Of a stretch of DNA of 64,000 nucleotides, positions 54,325 through 64,000 are shown piece by piece (positions within the stretch are counted from its first letter, which is position 1; each line of letters opens with the position of its first letter). Below the pieces are notes generated by a model. That model searched no databases and had not been told where the DNA came from. It saw only the letters and a list, made by a program, of their open reading frames with translations. The DNA is taken from positions 1,240,001-1,304,000 of the forward strand of contig CM065652.1 in the NCBI GenBank assembly GCA_033220425.1, read 5' to 3'. The DNA is from Lepraria neglecta. Lineage: Eukaryota > Ascomycota > Lecanoromycetes > Lecanorales > Stereocaulaceae. Both the position numbers and the translations under genes were made by a program.

Positions 54325-54756
54325 ATGGACCCAAACCAAACCCAACAACAAGGACAAGGCAATGCTGGTCAGGAGGATTATCTCGATAAGGGTCAGTCAC
54401 AAATCTCGCCCCTCCCCTTCTCCACCCTTTATCCCAAACCCTTGCACTCCGCCCACAGCCTTGAACAACCGCAAATTCTCTCAAATAGACTCTCCAATCC
54501 AATTCAATAAGCCAAGCTAACGTCTTTTGTGAATCAGGCCTCGACGCAGTCGAAAAGAAATTCGGCCAAGGCAAAGTGACTCCCGCAAAAGAGCGCGGCG
54601 TGAATGAGAAAGTGACGGACAACGCTAGGGGCATGTTTGAGAAGATGACTGGGTAAGACACTACCTTATCTTCGAAATGGGGAGATTATGGGGGAATATA
54701 TGATGGATGCTGATGGGGAACGTAGCAAGCATGTGCCTGATAAGTTCTCGAACTAG
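54325..54756 (+). CDS. Small hydrophilic fungal protein, 70 residues, three exons
   Basis: Exons 54325..54391, 54538..54652 and 54726..54756, in phase, encode 70 residues. The protein starts MDPNQTQQQGQGNAG, continues QEDYLDKGLDAVEKKFGQGK and VTPAKERGVNEKVTDNARGM, and ends FEKMTGKHVPDKFSN. The pattern of a Gln/Gly head, a conserved DYLDKGLDAVEKK core and a VPDKFSN end is shared by small hydrophilic proteins widespread in ascomycetes, some reported as stress-induced. The exact role is unknown. Introns of 146 and 73 bp; donors GTCAGT and GTAAGA. No signal peptide or membrane segment. Easily missed by simple ORF searching because no single exon is long. Confidence 0.8.
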
Positions 54757-55259
54757 ATAAAGTCTGAAGAGGGGATGGTCTTATGGTATTCTGGCCGCAC
54801 CGAGGAGGGCGAGCATCATTACCTAGGGTTAGGCAGGGCTTCATAGGCCAATGCTGTAGAGAACAAGCAGCGAAGCTTCAAATCCATTACTCGTGAAAAG
54901 AAATACTTGACTGTCTTGGCCATTTTTAGGTCAACCTACCTGAATCGCCTTGGCTCATCTCAATTGGGTTCAGTATATCATTAAGCAACAAGTTAGTGCC
55001 TGTAATCTTCACAGAAGATTACCGTAAAAACGGCTATATCTCGCTTATTTTATACTCGATTTAGAAGATTTAAGCGGAATTAGAAAGGCCTCTATTTATA
55101 GTATACTTTATATACATAAAGTTAAGCCCTAATCCTAATAGGGCAAAAGTTATTAAGGATTTAGTATATTAGTGCGTCGGGGGCGGCTGCGGGGGTAGCT
55201 TCAGGGAAGTCCGCAGGCAAAAACATGTTTTTGGAGCTTTCCTTAGCCAAACCTTAGCC
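54757..55259. other. AT-rich spacer, possible decayed repeat
   Basis: The stretch around 55010-55170 is strongly AT-rich with many TA dinucleotides (for example TTTATAGTATACTTTATATAC), unlike neighbouring spacers. This resembles RIP-mutated or otherwise decayed repeat DNA, but the source is not identifiable by eye. Confidence 0.45.
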
Positions 55260-55880
55260 AAACCTTAGCCAAATTTCAAAATTCGAACGGCGTTGGAAAG
55301 CGCATGCCTGGTTCCAAAACTTACGAAATTATGATGATATCATATGACGTATGTGGCGCGGGGCATTGCTGCGAAGAAGTTGCGGTGCGCATTCAACTTT
55401 TGATGTTCCAGGGTCCGGGGGTGCCAAGCTCAGTGCTTGGCATCTAGCACCGCCTGTAAAACATGGCGAAAACGCTTCTTTTGCTCATAACTTTTGCGCA
55501 AATGGACCGATTTTGAAAATTTCGACGGTGTTGGAAAGCGCATGCTTGGTTCCAAAACTTATGAAATCATCTCGATATCATATGACGTATGTGGCGCGGG
55601 GAAGTACTGCAAAGAAGTTACGGTGCGCATTCAGCTCAATGCTTGGCATTTGCCACCGAGCCGGTGCATGCAAAACATGGCGAAAACGCTTCTTTTGCTC
55701 ATAACTATTGCGCAAATGGGCCGATTCTAAAAATTCTTGATGCGCAAGCAAGCTAATGATTAACTCCAAAACTTAGGAAGTTTTTGTGATATATTATGAT
55801 GTATGTGGCGTTGCGCATTGCTGCGAAGAAATGCGCTGCGTATTTCGATTTTGATGTTCTTACTTGGCGGCGCTAGCTGA
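55260..55880. repeat. Three imperfect tandem copies of a roughly 200-bp unit
   Basis: The unit contains GTTGGAAAGCGCATGC, TCCAAAACTTA, ATATGACGTATGTGGCGC and GGCGAAAACGCTTCTTTTGC. Copies begin near 55270, 55500 and 55715, with the third most diverged (for example GATGTATGTGGCGTTGCGCA in place of the earlier text). No frame is kept open across copies, and the apparent ORFs within it are repeat artefacts. Confidence 0.75.
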
Positions 55881-56239
55881 AAGAGGGAATCGACTACTGA
55901 AGTATAGGAGCACTTTTATTGGCTGCAAGTGCGGAATTACTCCGAATGTCGCTGTTATTAGAAGAAAGATCAAGAGTTCGTGACCATAGTAAATCTGTTT
56001 TCTCGTATCTGCAACTGTCTTGGCTCATCTTAAGTACATCTTGTATAATCGCTCAGGGGTCAATAATTGCCGTAGCCATTTGAATATCCTACAAATTCCG
56101 GGCTATGTATCCCAATCCCGAGTCCACATGTCCGAACAGAATGCCCCCTTTATCCTGATACCTTCCTTTTCCAAGCAAATGCTCAAAGCCATCTCCAACA
56201 CCTTCACTCCAACCCGTACATCCTATAACATGACCTAAA
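55881..56239. other. Spacer downstream of SCOT gene
   Basis: About 360 bp with no supported gene. Confidence 0.4.
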
Positions 56240-57730
56240 TTACTGCATCGTCCTCAAATTATCCGCCACCTTAAAAGCAGGCTCCGTCTTCTCCTTAACC
56301 TCATCAACAGTGACACCCTCAGCAACCTCAACAAGCGTCAATCCAGCCGCCCAATCAACGTCAAAAACGGCCAAATCTGTAATAATCCTCGACACACATT
56401 GCTTCCCCGTGAGCGGAAACTCGCACTGTTTGACAATCTTCGGCCGGCCGTGCTTATCAACGTGCTCCATCGTGATGACAACTTTCGTAGCTGTAGGGTT
56501 TGAGACTAGATCCATGGCGCCGCCGAATCCTTTTATCTTGCCGGGTAACATCCAGTTTGCTAGATCGCCTTTGGCGGATACTTGCATGGCGCCGAGGATT
56601 GTGAGGTCGATGCGTCCGCTGCGGATCATGCCGAAGGATTCATCGCTGCTGAAACAACTGGCTCCTGGTAGGAGTGTGACGGTTTCTTTGCCTGCATTGA
56701 TGAGATCTGGATCTTCTTGTCCTTTCTTTGGATATGGTCCTAGTCCTAGGATACCGTTTTCGGATTGTAGTGTAACACTGACGCCGGGGTCCACAAATGA
56801 AGGAGCAAGCATCGGCATGCCGATACCTAAGTTGGCATACATGCCGTTCTTAAATTCTTTCGCCGCTCTCCTGACAATCCGTTCCCGCTTGCTAGCCGTA
56901 TCTCCCTTCCCAAGCACAGCCGTATCCGCGCCCTCACCTGCATCAGGCGTGAACGTAAATTTCTCGATCCTCTTCTCTGCTGTGCTTTGTACCACTTTCT
57001 TTACATAGATGCCCGGTAGATGTACGGCCGCGGGGTCAATCTCGCCAGGCTCGACGATGTGTTCGGCTTCGACAATCGTCTCTTTTGCATTCCGGCCCAT
57101 GACACCATTGAAGTTTGCGGCAGCGTAGCGGAACATGCAGTTGCCTAATCGGTCTGCTTTCCAGGCTTTCACAAAAGCATAGTCGCCGTGTATTGCTTCT
57201 TCCATAACGTAGCTCTTGCCATTGAATACCTTGGTGTCACGGGCGTGGTTATACGATTGCACCGAGCCGTCGGCGTTATGTCGTAGGGGTAGTTCGCCGG
57301 TTTGCACAACGGTGCCGAAGGCGGCAGGTGTGAAGAAGGCTGGGATTCCCACTCCGCCGGCTCGACATCGTTCAGCTAGTGTTCCTTGTGGTGTGAGTTC
57401 GAGCTCAATATCTCCGTGCATGTATTGGTTTTCGAAAAGCTTGTTCTCGCCAACATAGCTCGCTATCATCTTCGAGATCTGCCTGCTCTCGAGGAGCAGA
57501 CCGAGGCCAGAACCAACGATTCCAGCGTTATTGCTGACAGCCGTTAGATCTTTGATGTGAGGATTGGCTTTCACCATGTTGATCAGGGTGTCTGGGACGC
57601 CTGAGAGTCCGAAGCCGCCGCATAAGAGAGTGCTGTTGGATTGCATATCTTCGAGGGCAGCGGCAGCAGAAGGCCAGACCTTGTTAATTACATGGCGGGG
57701 ACTCGTTGTGGAGAGGGATCGTCTAACCAT
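56240..57730 (-). CDS. Succinyl-CoA:3-ketoacid (acetoacetate) CoA transferase
   Basis: Single exon, 496 residues. SCOT moves CoA from succinyl-CoA to acetoacetate in the mitochondrion, allowing ketone-body or acetoacetate use; fungal members may also act with acetate. The N-terminus [13 protein letters not shown] is short, basic and Ser/Thr-rich, a plausible but short mitochondrial presequence. The alpha domain shows [32 protein letters not shown] and [17 protein letters not shown]; a linker follows. The beta domain holds [15 protein letters not shown] and [18 protein letters not shown], with the Glu of SENGILG as the expected CoA-thioester nucleophile, then [26 protein letters not shown] and [17 protein letters not shown]. 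Length agrees with the eukaryotic single-chain family. An upstream in-frame start would not extend it usefully. Intact. Confidence 0.95.
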   Translation of the reverse strand: MVRRSLSTTSPRHVINKVWPSAAAALEDMQSNSTLLCGGFGLSGVPDTLINMVKANPHIKDLTAVSNNAGIVGSGLGLLLESRQISKMIASYVGENKLFENQYMHGDIELELTPQGTLAERCRAGGVGIPAFFTPAAFGTVVQTGELPLRHNADGSVQSYNHARDTKVFNGKSYVMEEAIHGDYAFVKAWKADRLGNCMFRYAAANFNGVMGRNAKETIVEAEHIVEPGEIDPAAVHLPGIYVKKVVQSTAEKRIEKFTFTPDAGEGADTAVLGKGDTASKRERIVRRAAKEFKNGMYANLGIGMPMLAPSFVDPGVSVTLQSENGILGLGPYPKKGQEDPDLINAGKETVTLLPGASCFSSDESFGMIRSGRIDLTILGAMQVSAKGDLANWMLPGKIKGFGGAMDLVSNPTATKVVITMEHVDKHGRPKIVKQCEFPLTGKQCVSRIITDLAVFDVDWAAGLTLVEVAEGVTVDEVKEKTEPAFKVADNLRTMQ

Positions 57731-58451
57731 AATGGCGGCCTAGGGGAGTGATTGTGAGCGTGTGTCTTGTTCAGGTTCGTAGAGAAAGGCATGGTACTTT
57801 AAATGTTTGAGAGCCTGAGCGCAGGCAGGAAATTGTAATTGCGACCATGACGGCCAATTATAGGGGATAGGGCCCCCCTTCGAAGTGCTCTGGATCTTGG
57901 TAGGATTCTTAGTATGCTTGGTATTCGATAGTGGCGTCCAAACGGGATAGAGCTACAAGAATATTTAGGCGAAGGTGGATGGATGAGAAGTACAAGTTTT
58001 CCCAAAGCAGACGAATTGCGGGACGCAGATAAGAGGTAGTAGATAGGTAGCCACAGCAGATATAGGAAAATTGGACGTAGGAGATGTATTGTATAAAGCT
58101 AATTGATTATATACAAATGCCCGGACTAGCCGGTGACAGTATTAATGTAGAGGGAAGTTGTCTGTCGTCAATTAATATTTTCTCCGCGCGGTGTAAATTC
58201 CGGATGGCAGTCGAAGTTGAGCCAGGCTCCTCAGCTGCCAAGCCTTACGCCAGGGCGCCATTTACCCCTTCTTCCTCGCGTGCTCGCGTGCTCTTGTGCT
58301 CGTGTGCTCTTGTGCTCGCGTGCTCTTGACCATTGTTTAAGTATTGTCAGGCACGACTATGAGATGCATGAAAGAAGGGTACGGTAATTGGAATTGTCTT
58401 GATTCTCTAAATAGTGGTCTAGATGTCTACTAGCGCCTTGCAAGCTATATA
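57731..58451. other. SCOT upstream region
   Basis: About 720 bp with the SCOT promoter and the microsatellite-like tract at 58279-58328. No supported gene. Confidence 0.45.
58279..58328. repeat. Short tandem repeat of GTGCTCKYGTGCTC-like units
   Basis: About five to six alternating copies of GTGCTCGC, GTGCTCTT and GTGCTCGT follow one another. Low-complexity; no function assigned. Confidence 0.8.
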
Positions 58452-59632
58452 CAGTCGATTGCAGAACTATTGGCGCGAGAAAATCAGAATTTTGGGGGGC
58501 GCTCCGGGGGTAGGGAAGGCGCGCGAAATGGGCCAAAATTTTGGAAAACCAGCTATACAGTAACAACCAACGCTGCTCCGGGGGCCTAGTAAACGGGGAA
58601 TTAAAGCGCCTATCTAGCTCTATAAGGCCATAAGCTTTGTATATATATTGCAGCGTTAGGGGGCTATCGCAAAGCAGGGTCGTTCCTTGAGCTCCCGGTC
58701 TTCGAAAATTTTTACGAATTCGCGCTAAAATCCGAGCAAATTCGCTGGATTTTATAAAAACCAGCTATACAGCGACGACCAACGCTGCTCCGGGGGCCTA
58801 GTAAACGGGGAATTAAAGCGCCTATCCAGCTTTATTAGGCCATAAACTTTGTATAACTAATGCAGCGTTAGACAGCCATCGTAAAGGCGATTCTATGATT
58901 TTTATAGTTTTTTTATTGATTCGCGCTAGTATAGGGCTGAAAAGTAAACAAAAAAAAATCCGATTTTTAACCCTATTTGCGATGGCTGTCCAGCGCTATA
59001 CTATATATATAAAGCTGATAGCCTAATAGAGCTGGACGAGCCCGTTAATTGCCTGTTTACTAGGCCCCCGGAGCAGCGTTGGTTGTTGATATACTGTAGA
59101 TTTCAAAGCTGTTGGCGCCGAGCAGTTGGAAAATCAGAATTTGGGGGGATTCTGGGGGTAGGGAAGGCGCGCGCAATGGGCCAAATTTTTAGAAAAGCAG
59201 CTGTATAGCGACAACCAACGCTGCGTAGAAGTTACAGTAAACGGGTGATTAATAGGCTCGTCCAGCTCTATTAGGCTATCAGCTTTATATATATAGTATA
59301 GCGCTGGACAGCCATCGCAAATAGTGTTAAAAATCGGATTTTTTTGCTTACTTTTCAGCCCTATACTAGCGCGAATCAACAAAAAAAATATAAAAATCAT
59401 AGAATCGCCTTTGCGATGGCTGTCTAACGCTGCATTAGATATACAAAGTTTATGGCCTAATTAAGCTGGATAGGCGCTTTGATTCCCCGTTTATTAGGCC
59501 CCCGGAGTAGCGTTGGTCGTTACTGTATAGCTGGTTTCCCAAAGTTTTGGCCCATTTCGCGCGCCTTCCCTACCCCCGGAGCCCTCCCCCAAAATTCTGA
59601 TTTTCTCGCGCCAATGGTTCTGCAATCGACTG
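58452..59632. mobile_element. Composite foldback element flanked by TA, 1181 bp
   Basis: Long terminal arms start CAGTCGATTGCAGAACTATT at 58452 and end with their complement at 59632, each next to a TA dinucleotide (58450-58451 and 59633-59634). The arms run roughly 190 bp with scattered differences (shared GGTAGGGAAGGCGCGCG, CCAGCTATACAG, CGCCTATC blocks). Inside are further copies of the ACCAACGCTGCTCCGGGGGC block in alternating orientation (near 58590, 58785, 59070, 59215 and 59500), so the element folds into nested hairpins. No transposase frame. TA flanks with a CAG start suggest a Tc1/mariner-type nonautonomous element, but this is inference. Confidence 0.8.
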
Positions 59633-59753
59633 TATTGCGGTCAGACTCCATAATGTGTAATCAAATGTCTGGAGCAAAAGTCAAACGCATACGCGCTCGC
59701 TCCCAAGGTATCAAGGTACAAAGTCGGAACAAGTTTATCAGGTGTACCCTGTA

Positions 59754-62700
59754 TCAAGTGCTTTTGCCCAATTCACTCAAACCAATGCCATCAACACTCA
59801 TGCTGTCTACATCGCTTTCGCCATTTCTAATGGGTTTCCGGATCGCATGTCCGCTTGCCCCACCGGCTGTAACAGCCGAGGAGGTCGTAGCTAAAGGATT
59901 TGCAGAGGACTGCGGCCCATTGTTATCGAATTCTCTTTCTCGTGCAGCGATGGTGTCCGGGTCGAGGACCCGTGCATGAGCCAGAAGATCGATAGACGAG
60001 TCACTGTCCCAGCCAGAAGAAGCGGAGACGTATGAAGATTCTTTGCTCTCTTCTGATGACGTTTCAATGAAGAAACCGGTAGGTCTCGGGTCCAGAACTA
60101 CTTCTACTGAGTGACGAGGTGGAGCAAAATAGGGATTCTCGTGGGAACTGATGTCGTTCCTGTCATCTTCGTACTCATCATCATCGTAGTCAGAACGCGA
60201 GAAATTGTAAGATGGTGGAGGTAGCGATGACGGTGGCAAGTTTCTTTTCACTGCTGAGATGATTTCCGTCTTCAAGGGAGGAGGCTGACTGCGAGGAATG
60301 TCTTGGTGTTCTTCCCGGAAAACGTCTAAATTTCTTTGAGGTCGCCTGTGCAGCATGCGGCGAATTTGCCCTCGGGAGCTCGAAAATGGTGACGATTTGC
60401 GGGAACCTCGCGTCGTGATTATTCTACCGTGTCGGACCTGGACCCGGACCACGAAATTGTCTTCAGGCTGGATACCGCCAAGACCAGAAGCTTCCATATC
60501 CATTGGCCCAGGCGAACTGGCGCAATCTGATATCGAGGACTTTAGATCCTCGAGATCCAGAGCTGAACAGGTTATCTGACTGCTGTTGAGATCGAGCTCC
60601 ATGAGCTCCTCGCCGTCCACAATTGATACGTCTGTCGGCTTATCCCCATACTCGGAAGGAGTTGCTGGGGATACACCAACTGGGTCTTGCGTAAACCGTT
60701 GGTAAGCCTCCTCATCGATCACTGCGCCGCTTGGATCTCCACTCAGGTCCGTGCAGAACCTGGCTTTGTTATAGAAGATAATGGGTCCGTTCCCTTGATT
60801 TTTTTTGCATAGTCGAGCTTCAGTTTCACGTAAGCCATGCGAGCCAGAATTCAATCCTGAAATTAGTCCAGTGGCATTTTCTCTCCAGTCCGATGACGAA
60901 TTTTCGGTGGGCGGAGCCGAGTCATCCTCGTCTTCTTCCGAGGGCGCCGTCTGGAAGAACAAGGGCTTATAGTGGAACCTCCTCCCATCATCGTGTTGTC
61001 CAAGGGTAACTGGCCTCCGCTTGGCTCCAGCTTTTGGAACTGCAGAACTTTCAGTTGCTAGGTTTGGCAGAGCGCTGTTCGGTTCTTGTACTTCGGACAA
61101 ATCTGCGAACGATCCCTGTTTGCTGGCCGAATGGCTAGTCTCCGTTGATTTCCATTTAGCTACGCCCTCACTCTCCTCGCTGTCAGAGCTCATTCTTGTC
61201 CCTTCCGTACCGCCTTGCCATCTGACTTTCGTACCATCAGTAGAAAGTTCGAATTGTGAGCTGACGTCGGCGATAGCATGTCTAATGAATTCTGGCGTGA
61301 CGTTCAGGGTATGTAGTTGCGCCATGCTAGTGAGCAAATTGAGGTAGACCCATTCATCATCCTCTGAACTCTGATCAGCGTGTGCTCCGAGTCCCAAATG
61401 CCGAATGTAATCAATGTTATCCGACGGCACCTGGGCACGATGTAGATCGAGATCAAGAGGGCGTGTTGGCCGCTGCTCTGGGCTGGTATCCCGACTAGCT
61501 TGCGTGTTACGAAGAGAATCCTCGCCATCATTGCCTGATCGAGATATTTGAGCTGCCAGATTTGCCTCACTCATGGAATCCACCTGCAGGTGCGTATCGT
61601 CATGGAGTATGCGAGCCTCACGTATGCCCTCCCTCGTTGTAGGGCGACCGCGAACTTCAAGCCTGGTCCGATCTGCTTGGGCAGCCGATTGCGAGACTTC
61701 TTGCTGTTGATAAGATTGATTGTGCCGGCGAGACGCTGCGCCCTTGCCCGTGAAGATCTGCTCAAGTCTTTTGACAACAATCTTGCTCTTCGACCTATCC
61801 GACATTGCCATTGAGTGCTTTGGCATCAAAGTTTCTGGGATGTCATGGAGATATGACGTGACGTTTTGCTGCTTGATGTGTGGTGTATGACCCAGTACAT
61901 CCGGTCTGTTTTGGTCTTGCATCTGTGACTGGGACATTCCTGTCTGGCCAGATATAGAAGCATAAGCTGAGTCAATAGGCTTTGAGTTGGAGGTAGAGGA
62001 AGACGAGGGTTTATGCAACGCCGGTGGATCGGCTGGAGCAAGGTGCTGTAGTCCTATAGGTTGGATAAGGGGCCTTGGAGGCGAGTCTTCATCAATGTTT
62101 GATGCAAAACTCCGCAACGTCTCTTCCAATTCGCGCTTGCGATGAGCAGTCAAACCGTGAATCCTGACCTCAAATAGCTTCTCATCCTGGAGATGGGAGC
62201 AATGTAGCTTCTCGTACTTCTTCAGCTTCCGCTTGAGCCTGTTATTCTGTATTGTTAAATCGTCGATCACGCTACGAAAGTCTTCGCTATTGCTTTCGCT
62301 GGATTCCATCCGAGCAAGCAAGGACCTCGTCGGGGCGGTGGAAGGGCCAAGGTTGGAGAGGTTGATAAGTGACCCGTCACAACGGACTGCACAGGCACTG
62401 CCCACACCTGATGATGGCTGTCGATTAATGTAAAAAGGCGGATCGTCGTCGAGGAATGGCACATCCCTCATGCCTGAGGCATCCTTGTTGGTATCGTCGA
62501 ACCACTTCTCGGCTTTGAAGCGTCCAACAGGGTCGCCTCTCATTGAACTAGGGCGATCAGATGTAACTAGGGGTGAGAGCAGTGCCATGACGCCTGCATC
62601 GTTTTGTTCTCTGGTCTGGATGTGTTTCGTAATAGGAGAAGAGAGATTGGATATTCCTGTGTAGTGGTGTTGCCCAGCTTTAAGACGCTTAGATGGATAT

Positions 62701-62816
62701 TGTGGGTGTAGGGCTCTGGGGACCCTCTTCTGAGGCGCAAGACTTGAGGAAAGGATCGGTCGATCGTGTATTGCTGACTGGATTTCAGAGCACTGTTCTA
62801 GAAGCATTGACGGCAT
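59754..62816 (-). CDS. frq: FREQUENCY circadian clock protein
   Basis: A single long frame of 1020 residues carries the hallmarks of FRQ, the negative element of the fungal clock that binds casein kinase 1 and the RNA helicase FRH and represses the white collar complex. Near residue 115 DVPFLDDDPPFYINR; the coiled-coil SNSEDFRSVIDDLTIQNNRL (about 175-215) and KLFEVRIHGL; SYLHDIPETLMPKHS and KIVVKRLEQIFTGKG (about 320-360), the first CK1-interaction region; SDNIDYIRHLGLG (about 465); WVYLNLLTSMAQLHTLNVTP (about 490-510), the second; then TDGTKVRWQGG. The C-terminal half is Ser/Asp/Glu-rich and disordered, with a KRRPV basic patch, as expected of a protein destabilised by phosphorylation. The ATG at 62816 is the most upstream in-frame start; an additional 5' exon cannot be excluded. 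No defect. Confidence 0.95.
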   Translation of the reverse strand: MPSMLLEQCSEIQSAIHDRPILSSSLAPQKRVPRALHPQYPSKRLKAGQHHYTGISNLSSPITKHIQTREQNDAGVMALLSPLVTSDRPSSMRGDPVGRFKAEKWFDDTNKDASGMRDVPFLDDDPPFYINRQPSSGVGSACAVRCDGSLINLSNLGPSTAPTRSLLARMESSESNSEDFRSVIDDLTIQNNRLKRKLKKYEKLHCSHLQDEKLFEVRIHGLTAHRKRELEETLRSFASNIDEDSPPRPLIQPIGLQHLAPADPPALHKPSSSSTSNSKPIDSAYASISGQTGMSQSQMQDQNRPDVLGHTPHIKQQNVTSYLHDIPETLMPKHSMAMSDRSKSKIVVKRLEQIFTGKGAASRRHNQSYQQQEVSQSAAQADRTRLEVRGRPTTREGIREARILHDDTHLQVDSMSEANLAAQISRSGNDGEDSLRNTQASRDTSPEQRPTRPLDLDLHRAQVPSDNIDYIRHLGLGAHADQSSEDDEWVYLNLLTSMAQLHTLNVTPEFIRHAIADVSSQFELSTDGTKVRWQGGTEGTRMSSDSEESEGVAKWKSTETSHSASKQGSFADLSEVQEPNSALPNLATESSAVPKAGAKRRPVTLGQHDDGRRFHYKPLFFQTAPSEEDEDDSAPPTENSSSDWRENATGLISGLNSGSHGLRETEARLCKKNQGNGPIIFYNKARFCTDLSGDPSGAVIDEEAYQRFTQDPVGVSPATPSEYGDKPTDVSIVDGEELMELDLNSSQITCSALDLEDLKSSISDCASSPGPMDMEASGLGGIQPEDNFVVRVQVRHGRIITTRGSRKSSPFSSSRGQIRRMLHRRPQRNLDVFREEHQDIPRSQPPPLKTEIISAVKRNLPPSSLPPPSYNFSRSDYDDDEYEDDRNDISSHENPYFAPPRHSVEVVLDPRPTGFFIETSSEESKESSYVSASSGWDSDSSIDLLAHARVLDPDTIAAREREFDNNGPQSSANPLATTSSAVTAGGASGHAIRKPIRNGESDVDSMSVDGIGLSELGKST

Positions 62817-64000
62817 GCTGGGCTATATTCAGGCAGTACCTCCGTAGGGCAGCGATATTCTTATACCAAGTGTACGGCTTCGAGGGCCTTTGCTAGAAGC
62901 TCATCCCTCGATCTTCCCGTAGTTGAAAAACATGTTGAGAGGTTGCACAGGCTGGAAGGTTGGTTGTGGCTTGGAGGTTATGGAGGCAATATCGCCAGTT
63001 TGCTGTAGGACTGGTACTCAAGGTATCGGGAGTGGCGAAGATGAGGAGATATGGTGGTGGTAGAAGGTACGAGGATGGAGGTACGAGAGTAGGAAGACCC
63101 CCTCCTATTGTTGGAGTCAAACAGTGGGAAGGAGGCGGAGGGCACTGCTTCAGAGCAGGTGAAGCAGACGGGAGTAGACATGCCTGCTGGATCTCGATTG
63201 TGCGAGCCGGCCTGAAGGAGTCTTGCGGCGATGTAATGAAGCTCAAGATCGATCATCAGGTGTTTTTGATTAGCGCCATGTAAGCGAGGGAGCTGCAGAT
63301 CGGACAATGCTATTCGCTAGAAAAGAAAGGTCCCGCTGAGTCATGCAAGGCTCATCGCCCGATCTCTCGCATCTGACTTCTTGATGACCCTCGACGACTC
63401 TTCCTCGGCTCTCGCCCTGTGCCAAACGCGCAAAGCTTGCCCATGTCCTGGGAACTACGGAAGACGGTATCTGTTATTGGACCCTAGTTGTTCTTTGACC
63501 ACGTTGTCGTGCATATTGCGCAAGCTGAAAGGGCCATGTAGTGGCAAGGACTAAAAATCAAAATGACCACCAGACGAAGGTTGAACCCTCTGGGCAACTT
63601 GCGACTGCTGAACCACATGTGAGGAATAAAGTAGTTGCCCACGGAGTACTCTGTCAAGAGGATTGTATTGGATCAGCAGAGGGACATCCGAGACCGGCTT
63701 GCGCGTTCTGCCTGGAATCCATGGCATTCGAACGAAGAAATCGACGATCCATGGGCGGGTCTGCTCCGAGATCTCGATGGAGGTTCCTATGGTCGGAGAT
63801 TTTTCTCATATCATGGCAATCATTCTGAAGCTCTTCCTTGCCACGCGCTTGAGTGGTCTAGCCTCTCCGGAGTATCTACCGAGACATGCGGAGACTTGGA
63901 CGAAGCCTGCTCGGGAAAAGCCAATATTTACATAGCCGTGTCGGTATGGTGCGGAATACTCCTAGAAGAGAAGAGATGGGCTAGACCTTTGGACTGAAGT
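62817..64000. promoter_or_regulatory. frq upstream region with candidate white-collar (GATC/CGAT) sites
   Basis: Upstream of the FRQ start (reading right to left) lie GATCGATC at 63247-63254 and GATCTCGATT at 63190-63199, with another GATCTCGAT near 63770. Neurospora light-response elements bound by the white collar complex are built from GATC/CGAT half-sites, so these are candidates only. Several small ORFs (for example 63635-63997 plus) have no family and may be uORFs or chance. Confidence 0.4.

Noticed and set aside
63541-63997. Plus-strand ORFs upstream of frq
   Set aside because: Three overlapping frames are open with no family match; more likely upstream frq transcript or chance.
1-64000. 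tRNA, rRNA, CRISPR and biosynthetic gene cluster
   Set aside because: By eye I found no tRNA T-loop/acceptor pairing, no rRNA-like stretch and no regular spacer array. There is also no PKS/NRPS/terpene core gene to make a cluster.

Overview
The window reads as nuclear DNA of a filamentous ascomycete (Pezizomycotina). Genes have short GT-AG introns (about 47-100 bp) with CTAAC/CTGAC-like branch sites. Coding and spacer DNA alternate on both strands, and two hallmark proteins of filamentous fungi are present: the blue-light receptor/clock activator WC-1 and the clock protein FREQUENCY (FRQ). A leotiomycete affiliation is my guess from protein flavour only.

Layout. 1-1085: 5' part of a PLP-dependent decarboxylase, cut exactly at its catalytic lysine codon. 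1269-3405: NOP9 (ribosome biogenesis). 3438-3659: small inverted-repeat element. 4011-4691: NAD(P)-binding reductase. 4911-5740: 2EXR-type protein with a frameshift. 6784-8645: protein with a fungal STAND N-terminal domain but no NTPase. 9700-12284: Tip20/RINT-1 tether subunit, divergent from DNA ligase I (12515-15178) across a 230-bp promoter that carries MluI cell-cycle boxes. 15603-16088: small broken ORF. 16895-19310: decayed DUF6536 membrane protein gene. 19805-22616: BTA1 betaine-lipid synthase. 23656-24341: DUF1349 protein. 24595-26492: seven-exon MFS transporter. 26493-30372: gene-poor, with one secreted-protein relic. 30373-32172: SDS23. 32801-33819: Ras-like GTPase. 34964-38203: WC-1. 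39596-41500: PRISE-type reductase pseudogene split by a hAT-type MITE. 42734-48402: BCK1 MAPKKK. 48710-49396: GrpB-family protein. 50286-50985: broken RNase H-like gene. 51675-54756: two tiny genes and an F-box gene with mobile-element debris. 54757-56239: repeats. 56240-57730: succinyl-CoA:3-ketoacid CoA transferase. 58452-59632: a 1.18-kb composite foldback element. 59754-62816: FRQ, with its upstream region to the window end.

Most genes are conserved housekeeping or signalling genes and do not form a metabolic cluster. The functional pair that stands out is WC-1 (positive arm) and FRQ (negative arm) of the circadian oscillator, about 21.5 kb apart on the same strand. BCK1, the Ras-like GTPase and SDS23 are signalling genes. 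All exon joins given were checked for reading phase by hand.

Two themes run through the accessory DNA. First, there are several unrelated nonautonomous DNA transposons, one with a perfect 8-bp target duplication inside a gene. Second, single-base frameshifts, mostly in homopolymers, occur in otherwise well-conserved genes including BCK1, where an assembly error is more likely than gene death. I found no convincing tRNA, rRNA or CRISPR and no clearly new multi-gene system.
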